A stretch of 14,682 nt of DNA from an uncultured Caulobacteraceae bacterium (GTDB lineage Bacteria; Pseudomonadota; Alphaproteobacteria; Caulobacterales; TH1-2), in NCBI GenBank assembly GCA_937967425.1, contig CALBST010000251.1:1-14682 (forward strand), in the 5' to 3' direction. Positions 8,107 to 14,215 of the stretch are shown here, piece after piece. Below the pieces are notes generated by a model, which was given only the letters and a program-made list of their open reading frames with translations, did not search any database and had not been told where the DNA came from. Every line of letters begins with the position of its first letter. Positions within the stretch are counted from its first letter, which is position 1. The translations under genes were made by a program, and so were the position numbers.

Positions 8107-9282
8107 TTACCTGCCGCGCGGACGCAGCGGGAGCGTCGCCCCCTCTGCGGCGGCGGGTGGTTGCGATGCTCCAAGCTGAACGGGCTGCCCGGGCCGCACG
8201 CTCTGAACGCCTTCAGTGATCACCTGATCGCCGGCGTTCAAGCCTTCCAGCACCTCCGCCATACCGCCAGAGCGTTGACCTGTTCGGATGCGGACAAGCT
8301 CAACCGATTGCGTTCCTTCATTGGTGACGACCCGATACACATAGGCGCCGTCGATCTGATCGAGGATTGCGATTTCGGGAATGGCCAACGCTTCACGCGG
8401 GTTTGAGCGCACGTCGACCGTCATCAGCATGCCCGGCCGCAACGTTCCGTCAGAGTTGGGCAGGATGGCGCGGACACGAACGGTGCGCGTGCCAGGATCA
8501 ACGCGGCTATCGACGTTGGCGATCGTACCCGCGAATGTGCGGTCGGGGTACGCGGCGGTACGCGCCACCAATTCGACCCCCTCAGTCACGCGCGCGATCT
8601 GCGTCTCGGTGATCGTGAAATCGAGTTTGATCTCGGAGGTGTCGTCGAGCGTGCCTATCTGATCTCCGGGGCGCATATATTGGCCTGGGCTTGCGAGCCG
8701 CAAGCCGACAACGCCGGCGAATGGCGCGCGAATGGTGCGGTCGGCGATGCGGGAGCCGCCCGCGTTGAGGCGCGCCGCCGCAGCCTCTGCCGCCGCCTGC
8801 ACCGTGTCGAGGCGTGCCTGAGAGGCGAAACCGCGATCGAACAATTCTTGGGTGCGGCGCAGATCTTCTTGCGCGGCCTGGTTGGCAGCGCGCGCTTCGG
8901 CGAGATCAGCCGCTTGCTCGACGCTCGACATCTCGACGAGCACTTGACCGGCGCTCACGCGATCGCCGCTCTCGAAGCGGATACGGCGGATGGTGTCGGC
9001 GACTTTCGGCGTCAGCACGATGCTCTCACGCGCCTGCGCGGTGCCGATCGCCTGGAGGCCATCCGTAAACGTGTGCATGGCCGCGCTGACGGCGATAACT
9101 GTCGGCGCACTACCGGGGCCGCCGCGGCCGCCGCCAGGCCCAGGCGCAGCCGTCGCCGCGCCGCCATCTCCGCCGAATACCGCGTCGGTCGCCGACTTGC
9201 CGACCACCACAACGAGCATCAGCGCAAGGCCGACGACGACAACCGCCGCAAAGCCAAATCGCCTGAAGAGCCCCACCAACAT
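8107..9282 (-). CDS. RND efflux periplasmic adaptor (membrane fusion protein)
   Basis: A 391-residue HlyD/AcrA-family adaptor linking the pump to an outer-membrane channel. Residues 8-28 are an N-terminal hydrophobic anchor (FRRFGFAAVVVVGLALML...), with no lipobox. A Gly/Ala/Pro-rich linker covers about 37-60. The first lipoyl half-motif is near 92-118 (TPKVADTIRRIRFESGDRVS). The coiled-coil hairpin is about 119-175, rich in Ala, Glu, Arg and Gln. The second lipoyl half is near 180-212 (IRAPFAGVVG). Beta-barrel and membrane-proximal domains follow, and the tail is Pro/Arg-rich. The start at 9282 is chosen because AGGAA lies 10 bases upstream; a TTG at 9306 in frame would add eight residues before the anchor. 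It is followed after 9 bases by the pump gene. The 73-base gap upstream holds an inverted repeat that may be an operator. Confidence 0.93.
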   Translation of the reverse strand: MLVGLFRRFGFAAVVVVGLALMLVVVVGKSATDAVFGGDGGAATAAPGPGGGRGGPGSAPTVIAVSAAMHTFTDGLQAIGTAQARESIVLTPKVADTIRRIRFESGDRVSAGQVLVEMSSVEQAADLAEARAANQAAQEDLRRTQELFDRGFASQARLDTVQAAAEAAAARLNAGGSRIADRTIRAPFAGVVGLRLASPGQYMRPGDQIGTLDDTSEIKLDFTITETQIARVTEGVELVARTAAYPDRTFAGTIANVDSRVDPGTRTVRVRAILPNSDGTLRPGMLMTVDVRSNPREALAIPEIAILDQIDGAYVYRVVTNEGTQSVELVRIRTGQRSGGMAEVLEGLNAGDQVITEGVQSVRPGQPVQLGASQPPAAAEGATLPLRPRGR

Positions 9283-9313
9283 TCTGTAACGGTTCCTACA
9301 CGCCAAGTTTTGC

Positions 9314-9348
9314 TGATGTGTGACCAGTTGTGTCGAAAGTCCACATCA
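9314..9348. promoter_or_regulatory. Inverted repeat upstream of the efflux adaptor gene
   Basis: TGATGTG (9314-9320) and its exact inverse CACATCA (9342-9348) are separated by 21 bases. They lie in the only intergenic gap before the efflux pair, 32-66 bases from the adaptor start. This fits a repressor site or a hairpin in the leader. No regulator gene is next to it, and a 7-base match can arise by chance. Confidence 0.35.
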
Positions 9349-9355
9349 CTCGCGA

Positions 9356-10075
9356 TCAATCACGGGGCCGCCCCCAAAGGCCTACCACAACGGCAGGTTC
9401 GGGCTCGCCCCCATCTATACGCGCCCGCAGGCCGACCTGGATGCCCCGGCCGCTGCGACCGAACCGCACCACGGTAATCTGAGCCTTCAGGGCATCATCA
9501 CCCTCGACCGGGGAATCGAGGAACACCTGCCCCATCGCAAGCCAGTTTTGGCCTGGCCGGTAACCGACCGTGAGGTCGACCCGGCCTCCCTCACACCCAC
9601 CGTTCAAGGCTCTGGCGGCAATCTCGGCGTTAAAGAACCCCCGGCCTTCGGCGACCGTACGGCCGCCAAGAAACCGCACCTCGGCGCCGCCCTCGTCACA
9701 GCCCTCGTCCGGATTGGACACCCACAACGCACCCGCTTGAATGGCGAGCACGTTTTCTTCCGTCCGATAAAATGCGTGTTTGGCGCCGAGCGTCGCCTCG
9801 GCGCGCCAGCCTTCCATTACCTGGTGATTGCTCTCGACCCACGGGGCGAACACGACCGATGTGTCCGGCCGCACCGGCGCTTCGTAGTAGATGGAGCCCT
9901 CGCTAAAGAAGGTCTCGTCCTCGCGCTGACCGAGCACGGTGGTGTTGATCCACTGGCCTCCCTCAGGCGCGACCCAGGCGCCGGCCGCAGCCGGTGCGGG
10001 AGATAGTGCTGCGATGATGCCTAGGAGTCGTAGCCCGGCAGCTCGCGATCCAATTTTCTTTTCAGCCCCGGCCAC
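9356..10075 (-). CDS. Secreted protein of unknown function, possibly a small outer-membrane beta-barrel
   Basis: I do not recognise this protein with certainty. With the start at 10075 it has 239 residues. A Sec signal peptide is clear: basic head with KK and Arg11, hydrophobic core LRLLGIIAALS (15-25), and a small-residue end PAPAAAG before AWVAPEGG (likely cut near residue 31-33). The mature part alternates polar and hydrophobic residues with many Gly and aromatic residues (YYEAPVRPDTSVVFAPWVE, 63-81), as in beta-barrel proteins. The GAWVAPEGGQW opening recalls XagA-like proteins, but that is only a resemblance. Two cysteines, 126 and 161, both in Gly/Glu-rich turns, could form a disulphide. 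GTG is chosen because it sits five bases after a GGGG run and directly before the signal peptide; the open frame extends to 10198 without a better start. The gene overlaps the aldolase by 55 bases and precedes the efflux pair by 73. Confidence 0.75.
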   Translation of the reverse strand: MAGAEKKIGSRAAGLRLLGIIAALSPAPAAAGAWVAPEGGQWINTTVLGQREDETFFSEGSIYYEAPVRPDTSVVFAPWVESNHQVMEGWRAEATLGAKHAFYRTEENVLAIQAGALWVSNPDEGCDEGGAEVRFLGGRTVAEGRGFFNAEIAARALNGGCEGGRVDLTVGYRPGQNWLAMGQVFLDSPVEGDDALKAQITVVRFGRSGRGIQVGLRARIDGGEPEPAVVVGLWGRPRD

Positions 10076-10788
10076 GCCAGCCCCGATACCCCGCTCATGG
10101 CCTTCGCCGGACCATTGCGCGTTTCCTCTTGCGCTGCTTCTGGCGCAATCAACACATTCTCGCGGCCCGCACTCAAGGCTGCGACCTGCTGGGCGCACGC
10201 GCGTTCCAAGAAGAATATGCCAACGAAAGCCGCCGCCGCTGATGAACCGACAGCCAGCGTGCCGTGATTGCGCAGCAGCATCAGATTCTTATCGCCGATG
10301 TCCTTCACCAGCCGCTCGCGCTCATCGAGATTGAGCGCGACACCTTCGTAGCCGTGATAGGCGATGTTCGGGATGATCAGCAGCGCGTTTTGCGTTAGCG
10401 GCAAAAGGCCTTCCTTCTGCGCTGAAACACCGACACCTGCGTCCGTGTGAAGATGGATCACGCAGAGTGCGTCTTCGCGCGCAGCGTGAATGGCGGAATG
10501 AATCGTGAAGCCTGCCGGATTAATGTAGTACGGCGTCGGCGCGACGATGTTGCCGTCGAGATCGACCTTCACCAGCGACGAGGCGGTGATCTCTTCGAAG
10601 AACATCCCGTAGGGGTTGATCAGGAAGTGATGCTCGGGGCCCGGCACGCGCATCGAAATGTGGGTGAAGATCATGTCGTCCCAGCCGTAAAGCGCGACCA
10701 GGCGGTACAAGGCAGCGCAATCAACACGCGCCTGCCATTCCTCCGCGCTCACCCGGCCCTTCAATGATGTTCCGGCGTCATCGGCCAT
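10021..10788 (-). CDS. Class II aldolase/adducin family protein
   Basis: A 255-residue single-domain member of the fuculose-phosphate aldolase / adducin head family (PF00596), usually zinc-dependent and cytosolic. Metal-binding histidines are visible in IHLHTDAG (His112 and His114) and LRNHGT (His175). The acidic pair at Glu65-Glu66, after LINPYGMFF, is near where the family places its catalytic Glu. The NPAGFTIHSAIHAAR stretch (90-104) is typical of the decarboxylase/aldolase-like subgroup of unknown substrate. Family members cleave sugar phosphates, dehydrate thioribulose phosphate or have no known reaction, so no substrate is assigned. The ATG at 10788 has GGAG eight bases upstream. The last 55 bases overlap the secreted-protein gene in another frame. 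It is divergent from the NAD kinase gene across 79 bases holding a plausible promoter. Confidence 0.9.
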   Translation of the reverse strand: MADDAGTSLKGRVSAEEWQARVDCAALYRLVALYGWDDMIFTHISMRVPGPEHHFLINPYGMFFEEITASSLVKVDLDGNIVAPTPYYINPAGFTIHSAIHAAREDALCVIHLHTDAGVGVSAQKEGLLPLTQNALLIIPNIAYHGYEGVALNLDERERLVKDIGDKNLMLLRNHGTLAVGSSAAAAFVGIFFLERACAQQVAALSAGRENVLIAPEAAQEETRNGPAKAMSGVSGLAWPGLKRKLDRELPGYDS

Positions 10789-10821
10789 TGGTCGCGCTCC
10801 GTTCCTGACTGTGTTAGTAAA

Positions 10822-10849
10822 ACTCTAGGCCCGACCGGGCGATAAGCAA
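10822..10849 (-). promoter_or_regulatory. Candidate sigma-70 promoter for the aldolase gene
   Basis: On the minus strand TTGCTT (10849-10844) and TAGAGT (10827-10822) stand 16 bases apart, 34 bases before the start codon. This is a partial match to the sigma-70 consensus. A dyad fills most of the spacer: GCCCG (10829-10833) and CGGGC (10836-10840) around AC, a possible operator position. Confidence 0.4.
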
Positions 10850-10867
10850 AGAGCATCCGACCTCCCC

Positions 10868-11620
10868 ATGAAGCTCTCGTTCACAGCCAGCGCCCGTCCC
10901 GAGGCGCAAGAGGCCTTGCGGCGGCTTCGGCATACCTATGGGGAAGCCGGCGAGGACGCTGACGTGATCGTCGCGCTCGGCGGCGACGGCCACATGCTCG
11001 ACACCCTCCGCCGGCGTCTCAAGGACAAGAAGCCGGTCTATGGCATGCACCGCGGCACCGTAGGCTTTCTGATGAATGAGTTCGGCGAAACCGATCTGCC
11101 CGAGCGGGTCCAGAAGGCCGAGCCGATCCGCGTGCGCCCGCTGGTCGCCAAGTGCGAAACGGCGGCGGGGATCGTCGAGGAGCGCGCCTTCAACGAAGTC
11201 TCGTTGTTCCGCCAATCGGGCCAAACAGCCAAGCTCCGCATCTGCATCGATGGCGCGGAGCGGCTACCGGAGCTCTCCTGCGACGGCGTGCTGGTCGCGA
11301 CGCCCGCCGGCTCGACCGCCTACAATTTTTCCGCCCATGGCCCCATCCTGCCGATCAACTCGCGGCTGCTGGCGCTGACGCCGATCAGCGCCTTCAGGCC
11401 CAGACGCTGGCGCGGCGCGCTGTTGCCGCATCGCGCGGTGGTTCGCGTTGAAGTCTTGGAAGCCGATCGCCGCCCCGTGGGCGCCACCGCAGACAACGTC
11501 GAAACGCGCGACGTCACCGCCGTGGAGATCCGAGAAGACGCTGCTACCGCGCTCACACTCCTGTTCGACCCTGGCCACGCGCTGGACGAACGCATTGTCC
11601 GCGAACAATTCGAAGTCTGA
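10868..11620 (+). CDS. nadK: NAD kinase
   Basis: Cytosolic ATP-dependent NAD kinase, making NADP from NAD. The protein has 250 residues, the usual length in alphaproteobacteria. Signature motifs are all present: ALGGDGHMLDTLR (36-48, GGDG at 38-41), the NE pair at 109-110 within AFNEVSLF, and CDGVLVATPAGSTAYNFSAHGP (138-159, DG at 139-140 and GST at 148-150). These bind the phosphate donor and NAD. The ATG at 10868 begins MKLSFTASARPEA, a normal family N-terminus. No good Shine-Dalgarno sequence precedes it (bases before are GACCTCCCC), so the transcript may be leaderless or poorly initiated. It is divergent from the aldolase gene, and the HPt gene follows after 126 bases containing a hairpin. 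Confidence 0.95.
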   Translation: MKLSFTASARPEAQEALRRLRHTYGEAGEDADVIVALGGDGHMLDTLRRRLKDKKPVYGMHRGTVGFLMNEFGETDLPERVQKAEPIRVRPLVAKCETAAGIVEERAFNEVSLFRQSGQTAKLRICIDGAERLPELSCDGVLVATPAGSTAYNFSAHGPILPINSRLLALTPISAFRPRRWRGALLPHRAVVRVEVLEADRRPVGATADNVETRDVTAVEIREDAATALTLLFDPGHALDERIVREQFEV

Positions 11621-11645
11621 CCGGCGACATCAACCCTCTGTTCAT

Positions 11646-11688
11646 GAAGCGCGGGTCAGCTAGCGCTGATGACCCACCCGCGCGCTTC
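11646..11688 (+). terminator. Strong inverted repeat after nadK, terminator-like but without T run
   Basis: GAAGCGCG (11646-11653) is the exact inverse of CGCGCTTC (11681-11688). Inside these arms GGTCA (11654-11658) pairs with TGACC (11670-11674), leaving a six-base bulge CACCCG on one side. A second register pairs GCGCGGGT (11649-11656) with ACCCGCGC (11676-11683). No T run follows, so it is either a factor-assisted end of the nadK transcript or a structured leader of the HPt gene 59 bases on. Confidence 0.5.
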
Positions 11689-11746
11689 TCGTTGCCTAAA
11701 CCCAACGACCTCACTGCTTGCGCGGCGGGCCGCTGGAGCGCAGCCG

Positions 11747-12235
11747 ATGGCCAAAGCGGAAATGATCAACCCGCGCGAGCAGGGTTTGCGTACGATCGAA
11801 TTGAAGAAGCCCATTTTCGACGCTGGGGCCGTCGCGCGCGCGGACCAAGCACTTGAAGCCATGGGCGACGAATTGCAGGTCTGGCTCGACGCCGACATTG
11901 AGCGCCTGCAAGCCGCGCGCGTGCGCGCCGACCAGGCGCGCTGGACGCCGCTCGCACAGGAAGACGTGTACGCCATTGCGCACGATCTGAAAGGACTCGG
12001 TGCGACCTACGGCTCGGTGCTGTCCACCCAGATCGCCGCCTCGCTTTGCCGCCTCATCGAAACCGACGCCGGTAAGGCTTTAGCTCAGCGCGACCCGGCG
12101 CTCGCCCGCGCACATATCGATGCGCTTCGCGCCTCCGTTCGCGATGGCATCCGCTCAACCGATCATCCGGTCGGACGGGCCGTCCTTCAGGCTTTGGAAA
12201 CGGGTGTGGCGGAACTCGGCGTCGCGCCGCGCTGA
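11747..12235 (+). CDS. Stand-alone histidine phosphotransfer (HPt) protein
   Basis: A 162-residue helical protein carrying a phosphotransfer domain of two-component relays. The motif AHDLKGLGATYGS (78-90) matches the HPt signature H-x-L-K-G-x-x-x-x-x-G, with His79 as the phosphorylated residue. The helices before and after are Ala/Leu/Arg-rich and no kinase or receiver domain is attached. Residues 14-30 (LRTIELKKPIFDAGAVA) form a short N-terminal extension ahead of the helical bundle. The ATG at 11747 is preferred because GGAG stands eight bases upstream; an in-frame start at 11669 would begin inside the upstream hairpin and add a low-quality leader. Partners would be a hybrid kinase and a response regulator encoded elsewhere. 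The EAL-like gene follows 70 bases later in the same direction. Confidence 0.85.
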   Translation: MAKAEMINPREQGLRTIELKKPIFDAGAVARADQALEAMGDELQVWLDADIERLQAARVRADQARWTPLAQEDVYAIAHDLKGLGATYGSVLSTQIAASLCRLIETDAGKALAQRDPALARAHIDALRASVRDGIRSTDHPVGRAVLQALETGVAELGVAPR

Positions 12236-12305
12236 AATCTGAACGCTGCTTTACCGTCTTCGTCCGCCTGACCTTAACCGTGCGCGTGCGATAAGCGCAC
12301 CTTCC

Positions 12306-12965
12306 ATGAACGTGATCCCGTTCCGTCCGCGGCCGCAGGCTGAGCCGCTTGCCTTCGCGATTGGCGCGCGCGTTGATCTGCGCGTGGGTGCGCTTGCGGC
12401 AGGCGTCGTGCGCCCGCTGGGCGAGGCTGAGGACGCCTTTGCTTACTCAAATCTGGCCCGCCTCGTACGCGGCGCGCGCATGGCGTGGCTCGAACGCGGC
12501 GCACATGCGGCGCTCACGCTCGCAGTACCCGCCGAGGTCCAGAATGGGCTCGAAGCTGACATGCTGAGCGAAGCGGCCATCGAAGCCGGCTGCACCCGGC
12601 GCAACTTCAACTTCCAGCTTAATGAGCGTGAACTCGTCACCGCGGGCCCGGCCCTGGCTGAAGATCTGCGCGCCCGCGGCTGGAACGTGGTGCTGCGCGG
12701 CGATCCGGCGTGCCCGCTGCCGTTCGGCGCCCGCGCCCGCAATCTCTATTGCGAACTCGTCGTGCAGGCCCCGGCCTTGCCCGATCCGTTCCTGGCCATC
12801 GAGGATGGCGACCGCTCACCGCTTGGCCGGCGCCTGCTCGCCGCCAAAGGCGCAGGGCTCGTCGTCACGGCGGAAACAGTGCTCACGGCGTCGCACGCGC
12901 GCACGCTGGCCATAGCCGGCTTTGATCGCGGCGGCGGCGCTTTCGCTGAAGCCGGCTTACGCTAA
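12306..12965 (+). CDS. Degenerate EAL-domain-like protein, probably non-catalytic
   Basis: I read this 219-residue protein as a distant, degraded relative of EAL cyclic-di-GMP phosphodiesterases. The order of blocks follows that fold. ARVDLRVGALAAGVVRPL (21-38) matches the QPxVDLxTGxxxGxEALxR opening. AALTLAVPAEV (68-78) matches the NxS strand. FNFQLNERELV (101-111) matches LELTE. LRARGWNVVLRGD (121-133) matches LxxxGxxxALDDFG. GLVVTAETV (184-192) matches VVAEGVE, and LAIAGFDRGGGAFAEAGL (201-218) matches the LxxxGCDxxQGYxF end. Expected metal ligands are largely gone: the EAL Glu is Val, the NxS Asn is Ala, and DD is reduced to one Asp133. Glu107 and Glu190 remain. It should therefore bind or sense, not hydrolyse. 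There is no signal peptide. The ATG at 12306 lacks a strong ribosome site. The stop overlaps that of the DUF2336 gene. Confidence 0.7.
   Translation: MNVIPFRPRPQAEPLAFAIGARVDLRVGALAAGVVRPLGEAEDAFAYSNLARLVRGARMAWLERGAHAALTLAVPAEVQNGLEADMLSEAAIEAGCTRRNFNFQLNERELVTAGPALAEDLRARGWNVVLRGDPACPLPFGARARNLYCELVVQAPALPDPFLAIEDGDRSPLGRRLLAAKGAGLVVTAETVLTASHARTLAIAGFDRGGGAFAEAGLR
12962..12965. other. Overlapping stop codons of convergent genes (CTAA)
   Basis: The EAL-like gene ends TAA at 12963-12965. The DUF2336 gene ends on the other strand with TAG, read as CTA at 12962-12964. The coding regions overlap by four bases, leaving no intergenic terminator. Confidence 0.95.
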
Positions 12966-14101
12966 ATCGCGACGCGCTCGGCCTGCAGGCCGGACGCATC
13001 GAGCTTCTCAAGCAGATAGTCGAGATCGTCTTTAGGCACCGATTGGAACAGCGTCAGCGTACGCTCGAGCATACGCTTGCGGAATGTGATGCGATCGCGC
13101 GCGATGCCCTCGCGGTCGATCGAGTGATAGACCTCAATCGCGGCGCGGAAAGACGGAAACAGGCGCGGCGGCAAACCAGCGCGGTCGAACGCCGCCTTCA
13201 GGCCAAGTGGCCCGCTATCGTGCATCAAGAGCCACATGCGCTGATGCGCGATGCCGCCGAGCTCCGCCATGGCGTATTCGACGAAATCGATCTGCCCCAA
13301 ACATAACCCGCGCATGATCAGCGACGGCGTCAGGCGGCCATTCAGGTTCAACTGCTGCACGAACTTCGGTAAATCGCGCTGACGGCCCGCTTGCTCGACG
13401 ATGTCCAGCGTCGCCCGCTCGCGCGCGCCCATGGCGAGGTCGATGGCAATTTGCGGCGGCAGTTCGTGGTTGTTGACCAAATGATCGAACAGCTCACCCG
13501 TCACCATCGACACGAGCTTTTCAGTAACGCCCACCGGCAACTGCTCGCGATAGACCATCGCCGTCGTGATCGACGATAACCCTGCAAAGCGGGTAAGAGC
13601 CGTCTCGAGCCCTTCCTCATCGAACAGCGCATTGTCGTTCGCCAAAGCGCGTTCGACGGCTTCCGACACGGCGTAAGCCGAGATCGCGCCCGTTACGGTT
13701 GTGCTGATGTTCTCGCGGCTCGCCACAGCTACCTGCTTATTGGGCGGGCACGCGCGAATGATCTGAACCAAGTCCTCGTCCGTCAGGGACGGCGAATTCA
13801 TGATCACCGGCAGCGCAATCGAGTCCACGTCGCGCGAAAGCTTGTTGGCGATCTCGCGCGGCAGCTTCGGTGAATTCTTGAGCGCAATCGCCAGCGCGCG
13901 GCGCACGAGCACCGCCGCGTCTTGCGCCATGATGGCGATAATGCTGTTGGCGTGCGCGCGTTCCTCTGGGGAAAGCTCTGCCTCTTCAATGCAGCGGCAA
14001 ATCTTGTGCGCCGCGTGCGCGCGCTCATCCTCACTCGGCCCCTTGATCAGAGACCGGATGTCGCTATCGGTGAGATTGGCGCGCATCGTTACGATCGACA
14101 T
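12962..14101 (-). CDS. DUF2336 family protein
   Basis: A 379-residue, largely helical cytosolic protein that I assign to the DUF2336 (PF10098) family, common in alphaproteobacteria and without a settled biochemical role. Visible support includes the opening LTDSDIRSLIKGPSEDERAHAA (10-31) and the helical pairs around LVRRALAIALKNSPKLP (65-81) and DVDSIALPVIMNSPSLTDEDL (91-111), which resemble HEAT-like repeats. The C-terminal half (from about 255, GRLTPSLIMRGLCLGQ) is the part that usually carries this family's conserved block. No signal peptide, membrane helix or catalytic motif is seen. The ATG at 14101 is chosen because GGAG lies 12 bases upstream; an in-frame start at 14143 would add 14 basic residues, and one at 14086 has no ribosome site. 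It is divergent from the CoA-transferase and converges on the EAL-like gene. Confidence 0.85.
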   Translation of the reverse strand: MSIVTMRANLTDSDIRSLIKGPSEDERAHAAHKICRCIEEAELSPEERAHANSIIAIMAQDAAVLVRRALAIALKNSPKLPREIANKLSRDVDSIALPVIMNSPSLTDEDLVQIIRACPPNKQVAVASRENISTTVTGAISAYAVSEAVERALANDNALFDEEGLETALTRFAGLSSITTAMVYREQLPVGVTEKLVSMVTGELFDHLVNNHELPPQIAIDLAMGARERATLDIVEQAGRQRDLPKFVQQLNLNGRLTPSLIMRGLCLGQIDFVEYAMAELGGIAHQRMWLLMHDSGPLGLKAAFDRAGLPPRLFPSFRAAIEVYHSIDREGIARDRITFRKRMLERTLTLFQSVPKDDLDYLLEKLDASGLQAERVAI

Positions 14102-14119
14102 ATGGCGCTTACGCTCCAA

Positions 14120-14139
14120 GGCGGGCGGCGACTCCCGCC
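14120..14139. other. Small GC hairpin in the leader of the DUF2336 gene
   Basis: GGCGGG (14120-14125) and CCCGCC (14134-14139) can pair around an eight-base loop. It lies directly upstream of the GGAG ribosome site of the minus-strand gene and might affect its translation. Chance is likely in DNA this GC-rich. Confidence 0.25.
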
Positions 14140-14171
14140 GCACCCGTTAGGCCCAGCCTCGCGGGCGTCCC

Positions 14172-14186
14172 TTAACGAAGCCTTGA
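14172..14186 (+). promoter_or_regulatory. CtrA-box-like sequence between divergent genes
   Basis: TTAA-N7-TTGA at 14172-14186 matches seven of the eight fixed bases of the CtrA site TTAA-N7-TTAA known from Caulobacter. It lies 30 bases before the CoA-transferase start in the shared divergent region. Such a match is common by chance, and no cell-cycle gene is next to it. Confidence 0.2.
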
Positions 14187-14215
14187 TTGCGGACATTGCG
14201 GGAGGGAAACGGCTC

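Noticed and set aside
8680..9477. A 265-codon plus-strand open frame
   Set aside because: It is antisense to the efflux adaptor, whose domains are unmistakable, and shows typical Arg/Ala shadow composition.
9320..10006. A 228-codon plus-strand open frame
   Set aside because: It is antisense to the secreted-protein gene. The minus frame has a signal peptide and coherent beta-rich sequence, whereas this frame has neither.
11669..11746. N-terminal extension of the HPt protein from an upstream in-frame start
   Set aside because: The extra residues are translated from the hairpin region and the GGAG site favours the ATG at 11747.
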